A stretch of 17,630 nt of DNA from Temnopleurus reevesii (taxonomy: Eukaryota > Echinodermata > Echinoidea > Temnopleuroida > Temnopleuridae). Positions 9,323 through 17,630 of the stretch are shown here, one piece after another. The stretch covers positions 115,656 to 133,285 of the forward strand of contig BQKZ01000721.1 in assembly GCA_036244855.1 (NCBI GenBank), read 5' to 3'. The notes under the pieces were generated by a model. That model was not told where the DNA came from and searched no databases. It saw nothing but the letters and a program-made list of their open reading frames with translations. The translations under genes were made by a program, and so were the position numbers. Numbering within the stretch: the stretch's first letter is position 1; each line of letters starts with the position of its first letter.

Positions 9323-10399
9323 TAATTCAAAATAGAATAAACGGACAAATAGAAAAATACTACATCAAATTTATAGGACCACACGGACGACATTCTCTGT
9401 CTCAAATCAAACCGTAGAAATGTTGCCAGTTTTGTAAAGAAAATTACCGTCATTTCACACTAGAAATACAAAATATGAAGACAAAAAACATGATTTCGCT
9501 TTAAAAAGTTGATACAGCATTTACGCATTAAATAACCCTCTACATCAAAACCCACAAAATTCTATTTTTAAAGACCTCGATTCGTTTGGATTTTAAAGTA
9601 TAGGAAGAACATGGAAATGGAAACTACCCAAACCGTCTCAAACCACCCTCAAAACGATACAAGTCATACAGGCACCGACTGGACTCGCATTAAACTAGTC
9701 AAGTGCAGTAATACGATTTTTATAAGTGCCAAAAAATATCCGTAAAAGAATATTTGAAAGAATTATTTTTTTTAAATGCCAACAATATTCATGAAAGAGT
9801 TACTGGAAAAGTTAAGGCGTTGGTACATTGAATAAAGTAATGAGGATGTAAAGGCGCCGCGCCGTGGTGATTTCCTCATAACATTTTGATACACACATAC
9901 AGAGTGATTTTACATGGTACACGATATTTTTGTAATCTCATTTTGCTATATTCCTTTGTAAGTTTTTACTTGATATTAGCAAAATACTTGACTTAAGTAA
10001 TCTCTTAAAAGATCATCGAGAGTTTTGCGATAAGAGTTTTGCATGAACATGAGCTCACTTATTCTACAGCAACAGTTTACACTACATACGCCTATCAGTC
10101 TACACTGGTATATCAACAATTTCTGGAGTCAAATATCATAATGATATATCCTAAAAAGTAATCGTTAATTTAAGAAAGATAATATCTTCTACATTTATCC
10201 ATCGAATTAGTAAGTAGTTTATGATCTACAACCTCTGATGTAAGATTCAAATTTATGAGTAAAATTAATCAGATCTTTTTCATCGAAAACGAATAATGAA
10301 AGGGTATGACGTTATTTTCTTTAATATATGATTTTCACAATGAATATCTAACGAAGGCTAAAGATAAACAACATTGAAATATTTAGGCTAAACTCATAC
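9323..10399. other. AT-rich intronic sequence with minor repeats
   Basis: I see no gene. A weak direct repeat about 50 bp apart (GCCAAAAAATAT at 9727 and GCCAACAATATT at 9777) may be a decayed duplication. GC-rich AAGGCGCCGCGCCGTGGTG at 9851-9869 stands out but is too short to classify. Confidence 0.5.
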
Positions 10400-10599
10400 C
10401 TTTTCGATGCCATATTTTCGAGTTAATAAAAATCGATCAACACCAGCATTCAAAAAATGAAAACAGTTCCATGTAAACATCACAATCATGTATTCTTGGT
10501 GATAGTTAAGATCCATAGATAAAGCAAATACTTTCAAACCTTTTAAGGGTTTAGTTAATATTCCATTGGTAAATCGCCAGGATTGACGCACAGAACTTG
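10400..10599 (-). CDS. Probable internal exon with an ARM-type repeat
   Basis: This is a 200-nt exon with the acceptor GTTTGCAG|CAAG (AG at 10601-10600) and a near-consensus donor GAAAAG|GTATGAGT (GT at 10399-10398). It begins with the last two bases of a split codon and ends in phase 0. The 66 whole codons read as an amphipathic helix pattern: LKGLKVFALSMDLNYHQEY, then MIVMFTWNCFHFLNAG, then VDRFLLTRKYGIEK. The pattern 'hxAM...hxxNxxhQE...hxxhxWxxhxxL...GIEx' resembles ARM repeats of the type 'AMxxHxxxxxVQExGCWAL...GGIEAI'. This fits the other two exons on the same strand. It is odd that phase 0 at the donor does not match the phase-1 acceptor at 8421. Either an exon of length 3n+1 lies in 8422-10399, or this exon belongs to another transcript form or to a pseudogene. 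Family not identified. Confidence 0.72.
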
Positions 10600-10960
10600 C
10601 TGCAAACAATCAACAGATAATATTAATTATCTCTTCAAACAGTGGACAGGAAATTACTTCATAAAATCCTCCAATTAAATGCCACACCAGCAACATTCCA
10701 TGTCCGAAATCCTAACCAAAATGAATAATTTAATTGAATGAGGTGCACCAGGAGCTATGATCCATCCATTATGAACTAAATTTAGTTTTCACTCGATGAC
10801 AAAATTGTACCATGCTATATGAGAGTGCAACAAGCGCGCTTGATCTGAGTAATTAAGAGCGAGACAAATCTAATACCAGCACGCGAAGGGATGATAGGGA
10901 AGACATGATATAGGGGATCATTTGGGATGTGGATAACACTTTCGGAGAGAGGTGGAGAGA
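10600..10960. other. Intronic or upstream sequence, nothing recognised
   Basis: This is AT-rich sequence 5' of the last recognised exon in gene orientation. No further exon with both splice signals was found between here and the right edge. The gene's 5' end is therefore either beyond the window or hidden in very short exons. Confidence 0.5.
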
Positions 10961-10994
10961 GGGGGAGATGAATGCGGGGTGGGGGAAATGGGGG
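10961..10994 (+). other. Putative G-quadruplex-forming G runs
   Basis: Four G runs lie at 10961-10965, 10976-10979, 10981-10985 and 10990-10994, separated by loops of 10, 1 and 4 bases. The last two loops are compact and the first is long. The runs sit at the left edge of the GT/GA-rich block. Folding is an inference from sequence only. Confidence 0.5.
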
Positions 10995-10999
10995 AGCGA

Positions 11000-11163
11000 A
11001 TGTGTGTGGGATGGGTGTGTGTGTTTGTGTGTGCGTATGTGTGTGTGTGTTTGTGTGTGTGTTTGTGTGTGTGCGTGTGTGTGGGTGGGTGTGGGTGTGT
11101 TTGTGTTTGTGTGAGGGTGTGTGTATGGGTGTATGGGTGTGTGTGAGTGTGTGTGTGTGTGTT
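11000..11163. repeat. Long imperfect (GT)n microsatellite
   Basis: About 160 bases are dominated by GT with interspersed TTTGTG, GGGTGT and GCGTAT interruptions. The opposite strand reads as ACA/CAC and gives long histidine/threonine pseudo-frames that are not genes. Confidence 0.95.
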
Positions 11164-11252
11164 TTGTGAGCCAGAGAGATAGAGCGTTATATATCTATGT
11201 ATATTGAGAACGAGGGTAGGAAAAGAAGGATGTGAAAAGAGATGAGGTGTAT

Positions 11253-11340
11253 GTGTGTGTGAAAGGGAGAGAGAAAGAGAGAGAGTTTCTGTGTAGGTGT
11301 GAGAGGGAGAGAGAAAGAGAGGGAGTTTCTGTGTGGGTGT
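11253..11340. repeat. Two 40-bp direct copies of a GA-rich/GT unit
   Basis: GAAAGGGAGAGAGAAAGAGA at 11261 and GAGAGGGAGAGAGAAAGAGA at 11301 are both followed by GAGTTTCTGTGTRGGTGT, an exact 40-bp period. It is a compound microsatellite duplicated in tandem. Confidence 0.9.
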
Positions 11341-11949
11341 GTATGTGTGTATGTATGTACATTGATGCTCATGACTGTTAGTAAGCTGGAATAAGATAAA
11401 TATGTTAGTAGAGAGGGTGAGTGTATAAAAAAAGTAGAGAGTGTACAAAATAGAAATAAAAGTTACCGAACCCATAAGTTTTTTTTTTGTAATGTAGTTA
11501 ACTTTATTCAAGCACTGCAGATTATATTTATCTAGTCTATTTCAAATCCATTTGTTCGATTATGTGGGTAAATATTTTAATAAAATTGTTTGCAAAAAGT
11601 TTGACTACATGGCAATATTGAAGATTATATGTCATATCATGACTCAAAACCATTGCGTACCTGCCATTCTTTATGGACTACGTTGTATAGGAGGTAGTGC
11701 ATGGTGGCATTCTTTACCCAGAATCACTTTAATAAACTAAAATGAATGTTGATGAATGACAAGAAATCATAGGAGCGACTATATCGTTCTGGTTGACGGG
11801 TGAAGAATAAGGGCCGTATAACACATGTGTCAGATCAACTACAATGTTTCACATGATGATCTCCGCTGATAATTCAATAAACGGGAGTTCTCTCTCACTT
11901 CATATTCAACTCATGTGCGACATGACGTCGTATATTCACGGGATAGCAC
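11341..11949. other. Spacer between purine-rich and pyrimidine-rich blocks
   Basis: This is AT-rich, fairly ordinary sequence with a T run at 11479-11487. I see no gene or repeat. Confidence 0.5.
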
Positions 11950-12127
11950 CTTTCCACCAAACTCAATTTCTCTCCTTCTTCGCCTACTCTCACTTTTTTT
12001 ACATGATAGTCCTCTCCGAGCGCTGAGCGCGCATGCTTAAACCACTTGCTCGGTCTTTCGATGTTTCTTCCATCTTCCTCTTGTAACCAAAATTTTATTT
12101 TGTCTCTCCCACCTTCTCTCTCTCTCT

Positions 12128-12159
<32 letters not shown>

Positions 12160-12715
12160 CGTTTTTTCTCTCTCTCAGCCTTCTTCTTTTGCTCCCTTCG
12201 TCTCACCTTTATTCATTCGTTTTGTTCTCATTTATTTAATTCATTTTGCTCGCATTCTATAATTTTTCCTTCTTGACCTTCCTTCTTTCCATTTTTTTTT
12301 ATTTCGTCGCACTCTTGTATTTTTTTTTATTTCTCCTTTTAATTATTTATTTATTTATTTTCCTTTTATATTCCTCACTCGTCATACTAATCGTAATCAT
12401 CTTGTTATTTTTCTTATCTTACTTTCCATCGTTTTCCTTATACTTTTCTCTCTTTTTTCTCCCTTTTTATTATTTTTTGATCTAAGGTAGATATGAACAT
12501 CGTTTACATTTTTGACATTTGAATTGTATTTAATCCCGATTGTTCTGACTTCCTCCGCCCCATATTTGTCTTCCTTTTCGTGTTCGTCTTCTTCTCGTCC
12601 TCTTCTATTTTTCTCTTTATACATTTTTTTTTATTATCTCTTTTCTTCCGTCATCACTTTCTCTCTCATACTATCTATCTCTTTCTTTCCTTCCCTATAC
12701 CTCTCCTAATTTACC
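11950..12715 (+). repeat. Long pyrimidine-rich tract with (CT)n core
   Basis: For roughly 750 bases the plus strand is overwhelmingly C and T. It contains a CT microsatellite core (about 12108-12178), T-rich runs (12291-12300, 12321-12328) and TCTTTTC-type patches to about 12700. The gene-sense strand is correspondingly purine-rich, so it is not a splice-site polypyrimidine tract for this gene. The serine/leucine/phenylalanine-rich open frames across it are composition artefacts. Confidence 0.85.
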
Positions 12716-12932
12716 CCCGCTAATATCGTCATCATCTCGCCAATCTATATGCCGTATAAACTATAAGATCCCCAATATTCCAAGACACGCAAACGCCGAT
12801 CACAAGTATATATTTCAGCTTTTCATCATCATCTCCTTGTGTTGTTTTCACGTTCTGAATATGACATTGATTGATGTAACACACGTGATTCAATCAATGG
12901 CAGGTGCTTAGCATCTTTAAGTGTGGTATGAG
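12716..12932. other. Ordinary sequence, nothing recognised
   Basis: This is a short stretch of normal composition between the pyrimidine-rich tract and the poly-C run. Confidence 0.5.
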
Positions 12933-12955
12933 CCCCCCCCCCCCCCCCCCCNCCC
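12933..12955 (+). repeat. Poly-C run containing an ambiguous base
   Basis: There are nineteen Cs, then N at 12952, then three Cs. The N is the only ambiguous base in the window and marks a homopolymer whose length the assembly did not resolve. Confidence 0.97.
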
Positions 12956-13130
12956 TCTCCTATACACAAACACACACACACCATCTCCATTTCTCCTGCT
13001 CTCTCCCTTTTCTCTCTCCGCGAGTCTATCCCGCTCTCTCTTTCTCTCCCATCCTTCTCTCTTCACACCCTTCCCATTTAACGCTATACTTCTTCATAAT
13101 ACCCTATCAACATTTCTCTCCCGGTTTCCT
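12956..13130 (+). repeat. (CA)n and CT-rich low-complexity tract
   Basis: A short CA run (12964-12982) is followed by about 150 bases rich in CTCTCC and TTCTC words. It continues the plus-strand pyrimidine bias of the preceding block. Confidence 0.85.
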
Positions 13131-13804
13131 TTCCATCACTGGCCGTTCGAAAGATGTAAAGTACCGACAGATAATGTAAACATATCTTCAAGACTGATTT
13201 CGTTGTGGTATACCTCGATCATTACAACTGCCCAAACGAATCAATTAACAAACAAAACCTTATTGAGTAATGAGCATTTATCCTGTAGAAGAATCTTAGC
13301 TACATAATTACAGCCTTTGTTACTGTTGGTATTGTTGTTCGTATATTAACGTATATTTTCGACTGCGCATATCATACAGAGTACATTTTCGAAAGTAGTT
13401 GAAAACTCTGCTTTAGACACACTTTTTTTCACAGGAACGAAATGCCAAATACAAAACACAATCCTTTACGTTGTTTTGAAACCGAGCACATGTATATACA
13501 TAACGTAAAAAGCTACTGTATCATCATGTGACACTGTAATTAATTCTAACAAAATAATATTCTCTGTTTGATATAACTTCAAAAAACCTGGTGCAAATAC
13601 GCATTTACATAATAAAGACCTTATTTGTTTCCTTTCATCAATTCTGTGTATAAGGAATTGGATTAAATTGTGTTAATTCTTAGAATAGAAATCACACTTT
13701 ACTCAAACAGCCTGCAAGATATAAAAATAAAAGTAACGATGAGAGTAAATGTAATACACCTCACTTTGGTTAAGCAAAACGTGGACGAATTTCTAGCTGA
13801 ATAA
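13131..13804. other. AT-rich sequence, nothing recognised
   Basis: No gene or repeat is recognised. Open frames at its left end are extensions of the low-complexity tract. Confidence 0.55.
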
Positions 13805-13878
13805 AATTAATGCATGGATGAGATTCGAATCACGACCCTCTGGTTGAGAGGCCAGAGTTAGACCCATTACAAGGTGCG
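13805..13878 (-). mobile_element. Decayed tRNA-like SINE head
   Basis: On the minus strand, CACCTTGTAATGGGTCTAAC is followed by TCTCAACCAGAGGGTCGTGA and then GATTCGAATCTCATCC. This gives a tRNA-like order: a degraded A box (near 13866-13855), an anticodon-arm-like stem (CTCTGG...CCAGAG) and a good B box (GATTCGAATCT, 13831-13821). No SINE body of the kind at 6815-7112 follows, so it is a truncated or different SINE. A functional tRNA gene is unlikely because the acceptor-stem ends do not pair. Confidence 0.6.
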
Positions 13879-15491
13879 TTTACAGAATGTGTTAAATAAC
13901 CTCAGGATGAGCGAGAAATCGGGAACATCAACATAATTATTTTGCATAGTAATATATACAAAAAAATATAATCTTACTTCCTGTATCAGAATCATAAACA
14001 AATTGTCAGCTCATCCGGGGAGAATTCAGGTCGGGCCCTCCCCCCTCGAGAAAAGGGAAGCATTTCCATGGTAACAGTTTACCCGAAGGAACTTTCCTTG
14101 GAGCACAATATGCTCCGAGTATAGCTCAACCTAAATGTTTGGTTTATCTTTTTTTCCTTTGGGGAGTTGTTAAGGGAGGGGGCATTGTCCTCAAGAGGAA
14201 TTTTCTTTGGGGAGTTGCCCTCCAGGGAGCTATGCAGTGCAAATTGTGCGAGAGAAGTACTGTAAAAGATACATACACAATTACAAAACAAGCTACTAAG
14301 TATATGAAAAGTACTGTAACATAAATAGTGTATACACAGAGTGTACTTTTCCTCCCCTGAGAATATTATGTACATTTGAGAATAACTCTGGAATATAAGA
14401 AACTCCGGAAACCGCATGTCAGTTCTCTTTATCTTAAACGGAAATATCACGAAGCTAAGCATCTGCAAGTCTGCATTGCCTTTCCTGTGCTACATCCGAC
14501 TAGCTCGTATTTTATTGTATTGTGACGTCAACCAAACGTGATATCAAACAGCTCCGATCACTATAAAGCTAATATCAAATGTTATGTGGACGGTTTCAAA
14601 AAATGTTTTGCTTGTTGTTGATTCTATAATGTTGAGGGATGGTATAAAATCAGATGATCAATTAGCGTGTGTTTGATATAAAGGAGCCATGATTTAGGAA
14701 GAAAATGGAAGCCGTATCATTAACAATTATTATAATGAACTGATTTCTCCAATCGGTAAATTGAATAAGTAGATAAGTAATTAAGTAGAATAAATAATGC
14801 ATGTAGATCAATATCACAAGAAGCAATTACGTTAACAAAACTTATTTTAATAATAAACCGTGATTTACAATGAGGAAAACAATTTTCAACAGTTGGTTGG
14901 GTTGATTTTATGTCCAACACTTTTTGCAGTACTGACTCCAATGGTACATGATCGCAAAGATGAAAAACGAATTACATGAAAAAAAGAAACAATTGCTAAA
15001 CACTAACCGGTACTGTTTTTGTGTATAACTTACCCTACTTATTCGCACTAGTTATGTATACTTTGACATTTTATTATTCTTATATTATTAAGTATCTCAT
15101 CTAAATAGGTCTAATTACAATGACTACATTAGCATAGTCCAATTAATGTCAACAAATTTAGACTGGGCCTTTTGGGATAATATCTATATTGTTTGAACTT
15201 CTGAGACAAGGCTGTTCACTAATCATTTTCTTGACCTAGTTTTGGCCTACAATTGAATTAATGAGAAAACTATCTTGTATGATATTCCACCATGAAAAAG
15301 TGTATCAAATCTGCATTTTTCGAAATTTCGACAACTCCATTTTTTTATGAGTTCAAAACAAAATTTGTTAAGTGTCAAAGTCCAATTGTATTCCAATTTT
15401 CAAGTAATTATATAAAAAAAAATTATTATCATATCTCTATGAATATTAGATATGTCTTTACCAAAAAATATCAAGTATAGTAACTACATCT
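13879..15491. other. AT-rich sequence, nothing recognised
   Basis: There is a small GC-rich patch near 14010-14060 and a local repeat of CTTTGGGGAGTTG about 52 bases apart (14157 and 14209). Minus-strand frames at 14468-14079 (129 codons) and 14941-14720 (73 codons) have no recognisable domain and no convincing splice pair. Confidence 0.5.
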
Positions 15492-15599
15492 TTGTATTTG
15501 TGTGTGACTGTGTGTGAATGTGTGTTTGTGTGTTTGTGCGTTTGTTATTTGTATTATCGTGTCGTGTGTTCAGTGTGAGTGTGTACGTGTATGTGTTTC
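15492..15599. repeat. Degenerate (GT)n microsatellite
   Basis: GT-rich sequence with TGTGTGAATG and TTTGTGCG interruptions spans about 100 bases. It is less regular than the GT array at 11000. Confidence 0.88.
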
Positions 15600-16276
15600 T
15601 GTTCTAATTATTCCATTAACTGTGCATCATTGTACAGCATAAATGACAAAGCGGTGTCAAATTCCACCTGTTTGCTACATGTTTAATGTGTAGACATTAT
15701 AAATGATAATGTGGACACAATGTCTGAACTGAGCATGCACATAATTTTCCCCAAAATCCCATTGTAAGGATAAATGAGACGAAATAAAGTACCCTTTTCC
15801 AGCACAAATGGTGCAACCAATATAAAACAGACTCCCAAACAAACCACACAGGAAAATAGGAATGCAGTGGGTAAAAAAAAAAGGATTAAAGAAAATATCC
15901 ATGTGTCTGGCAAAACATGATTTTGAGTGGCATTATAAAAAAAAATCCCAATCTTCACTCAAAATTCATAATGGAAGGGAGGTCTTATAAATATTTTATT
16001 CCTATCCTGAAAAGTTTGTCTTGCTTTGGGGACGGTAGAAAGGGAACATGCTTGTTTCGGCAGGAAGAATGTACCCAATATTATGTAAGTATTAACTCAA
16101 TATTACCAAACATATTGCACAATTTGACTAAATATGGTGCACAATCTTGCCCAACCCACATCCAAGAGCCCTTTTTACCCCATAATGAGTATATTTTTTA
16201 CTCATCCTCAAGGGAGTATTCCATTTCAATTCTATAAACTCGTGAGCCTTTGTTATCAAACACACAGCCAATCTTA
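15600..16276. other. AT-rich sequence, nothing recognised
   Basis: I found no genes or repeats. Open frames of up to 106 codons (plus strand, 15917-16237) look like random AT-rich translation. Confidence 0.5.
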
Positions 16277-17215
16277 CCCTCAAGAACATCATTCGAACGA
16301 TTTGGTAATCAACACCAATAGGTTCACATCAGCATTAGATTACGGTGTCCGCTATGTGACAAATAGCCGAATGTGTTAATCATGGTATCCGTGAAATCAT
16401 ACACAATAAGGAAAATTAGCCAAGTGCAGGTGATACTTGAGGTGATATGACTCCCATTGATCAGATTAAAACTCCACTTGGTCAGTGAAAAATATCCGAT
16501 GAGTTTTGCAGTCATCAGAACATGGTATCTTTGATATCACAAACAAAAGAGAAAAACACCAGTAAGATCACATCAGCAGTAGATAGCGAAAGGATATGTA
16601 TCACGCATTAATCTCAAGAGTTGTAAATGAAACCCAATAATCGAGTAGGTAGAAAACGTTCTCACCTCTACCTCATCCAAGTCTACATTATGTAAGAAAC
16701 AAAATGCTGGTATCCGCGAAACCACGAACAATTCATGACAATCGCCCATTGACAGTGTGTTTTAATTTCGAAGACTCATAGTGTTATAAACTACATATTA
16801 GTAGGTATTATCGCACATTAAGTAGAAACCAAGATTCCAAGCCCGAGGTTTCCGCCGTAAAAATGTGTCAGTTCAAGACATTAGTGATATGATATGTTAA
16901 TGCCGGCACCTGCAAGATATGCCCATGGAATGGTACCAAGTCATTTATTTTCACATTACAAAAATAGCAAGTAGACCATCTCATTATGCGATCTATATGT
17001 AACTCAAGTCATGGTACGTCATGGAAACAAGAACACTTTAAGAAGAAATCATTATCCATCACGGTATTAGATCATGGTATCCGTAAGATCACCCACCTTA
17101 AAGAAAAATCGTATTCGCTGCTGCAAAGTCGTATCAAGTCCAGCGTGCTATGAAATGGTAAATTAAGACGGTGTCCATAAAATCATAAGCACTCGAGAAC
17201 ACTAGCCAGGTATAA
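16277..17215 (+). repeat. Decayed tandem repeat, ancestral unit about 63 bp
   Basis: A core resembling CATGGTATCCGTGAAATCA recurs with substitutions near 16342, 16381, 16521, 16708, 16929, 17010, 17073 and 17168. Two neighbouring cores are 63 bp apart (17010 and 17073). At 16521 one core plus its tail is 64 bp long. The tail of the unit, AACACCAGTAAGATCACATC followed by AGCAGTAGAT (16555-16584), recurs as AACACCAATAGGTTCACATC followed by AGCATTAGAT (16311-16340). GGTATTAGAT also precedes the core at 17073. Other spacings are irregular (40 to 224 bp), consistent with deletions and insertions in an old array. Confidence 0.7.
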
Positions 17216-17447
17216 CACAATTATCTAGAAATGCATTCACCATGATAAAAAGCTATCATCATCATGATGGTTTGTCCTCTCTATTCTGGACTACTCTCGG
17301 GGGATAGGATCGACATCACTGATGTATCATCCGTAATAACAATCTAGTGCAGACTGTCACGGTGAATTGTCAAGGTTGATTTGTGTCTGGGCTTCATATG
17401 ATGAACCACGTGTTTTCATATCAAGGCCGGGTCACACATTTGGGTTT
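17216..17447. other. Short stretch between decayed repeats and the MITE copy
   Basis: No gene is present. An ATCATCATCATGAT patch lies at 17256-17269. I see no other structure. Confidence 0.5.
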
Positions 17448-17630
17448 GGAACCAAATCCCGATATAAACTATTTCCGCAAGATAAAGTCGGTCATGGACA
17501 ATAGAGCCGTACGCCGTGCATTGATCTGTGCGGACACAACAATAACAACCCGCGTTCGATATGAATAGCATTACGAAGGAGCATTGAGTTGGCGTTCGAC
17601 TCAATTTTTTCGGAAATATATTATATTGTA
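17448..17630 (-). mobile_element. Short inverted-repeat element (MITE-like), copy 2, at the window edge
   Basis: CGATATAAACTATTTCCGCA begins at 17460. The reverse complement of the right end (about 17608-17629) reads like CAATATAATATATTTCCG, a diverged partner of the same terminal repeat. The interior on the minus strand reads AACGCCAACTCAATGCT, TAATGCTATTCATATCG, ATTGTTGTGTCCGCACAG and GGCGTACGG, in the same order as copy 1 on the plus strand. The two copies thus lie in opposite orientation about 8.1 kb apart. Just outside the left repeat is a near-palindrome (GGGTTTGGAACCAAATCCC, 17440-17458). The window may cut the outermost bases of the right end. Confidence 0.8.

Noticed and set aside
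9727..9812. Direct repeat of about 50 bp
   Set aside because: Similarity is weak and A-rich, and could be chance in this composition. Noted only in the intron description.
9851..9870. GGCGCCGCGCCGTGGTG as a truncated SINE 5' end
   Set aside because: It resembles the first bases of the SINE at 7112, but no A or B box follows and the match is too short.
9900..10080. Short minus-strand open stretch (ISELMFMQNSYRK...) as the missing exon
   Set aside because: The only usable acceptor (CTGTAG) puts it in the wrong phase for the upstream donor, where the required frame hits a stop at once. The donor (CAAGTATTT) is weak.
10918..11511. 197-codon minus-strand open frame rich in His, Thr and Ser
   Set aside because: It is the translation of the GT/GA microsatellites. 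Its composition is pure simple repeat and it has no domain or splice support.
14079..14468. 129-codon minus-strand frame
   Set aside because: The composition is unlike the supported exons and no matching acceptor/donor pair was seen. It includes a small local repeat (GNSPKK/NNSPKE) created by the repeated CTTTGGGGAGTTG.
14720..14941. Minus-strand frame beginning MESVLQKVLDIK as a possible exon
   Set aside because: The first residues look protein-like, but no pyrimidine tract with AG precedes them and the rest reads as AT-rich non-coding translation.

Overview
This is eukaryotic, intron-rich, AT-rich nuclear DNA, most likely from a marine invertebrate and plausibly an echinoderm such as a sea urchin. 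That placement is an inference. It rests on a tRNA-headed SINE with the 'ACTCAACCCA...AATGGGTACCTGG' body and a (TTA)n tail, dense di- and trinucleotide microsatellites, short exons in multi-kilobase introns, and no bacterial-style gene packing. A single N inside a poly-C run shows that this is assembled shotgun sequence.

One protein-coding gene is supported, on the minus strand and without either end in view. Three exons can be drawn with good splice signals: 10599-10400, 8421-8231 and 1892-825, in transcription order. All three encode leucine-rich amphipathic helices of armadillo/HEAT type. The last is a large 1,068-nt exon that inserts a serine- and lysine/arginine-rich, probably disordered segment between helical blocks. 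Exons 8421-8231 and 1892-825 join cleanly in phase 0. Exon 10599-10400 ends in phase 0, but exon 8421-8231 needs a phase-1 donor, so a small exon between them was missed or the upstream exon is used differently. I do not recognise the orthologue and give no symbol.

The rest is intron or flank filled with repeats. 1-690 holds AAT/ATC/CAT trinucleotide arrays. 1893-8230 is a 6.3-kb intron with GATA and AC microsatellites, a 45-bp minisatellite (about 4920-5322) with a 90-bp higher-order pattern, diverged units of the same minisatellite beyond a 229-bp interruption (5552-5641), and a complete tRNA-derived SINE (7112-6815). 8422-10399 holds one copy of a short element of about 175 bp with terminal inverted repeats, and a second copy lies in opposite orientation at the right edge (17448-17630). 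10900-13130 is a strongly strand-asymmetric block: G runs, GT and GA on one side, CT, poly-C and CA on the other. 13805-13878 is a decayed tRNA-like SINE head. 16277-17215 is a badly decayed tandem array of about 63 bp.

I see no RNA gene outside the SINE heads, no CRISPR array, no reverse transcriptase or transposase ORF, and no convincing new molecular system. The most useful novelties are the small inverted-repeat element family, the interrupted minisatellite and the unassigned ARM-like gene.
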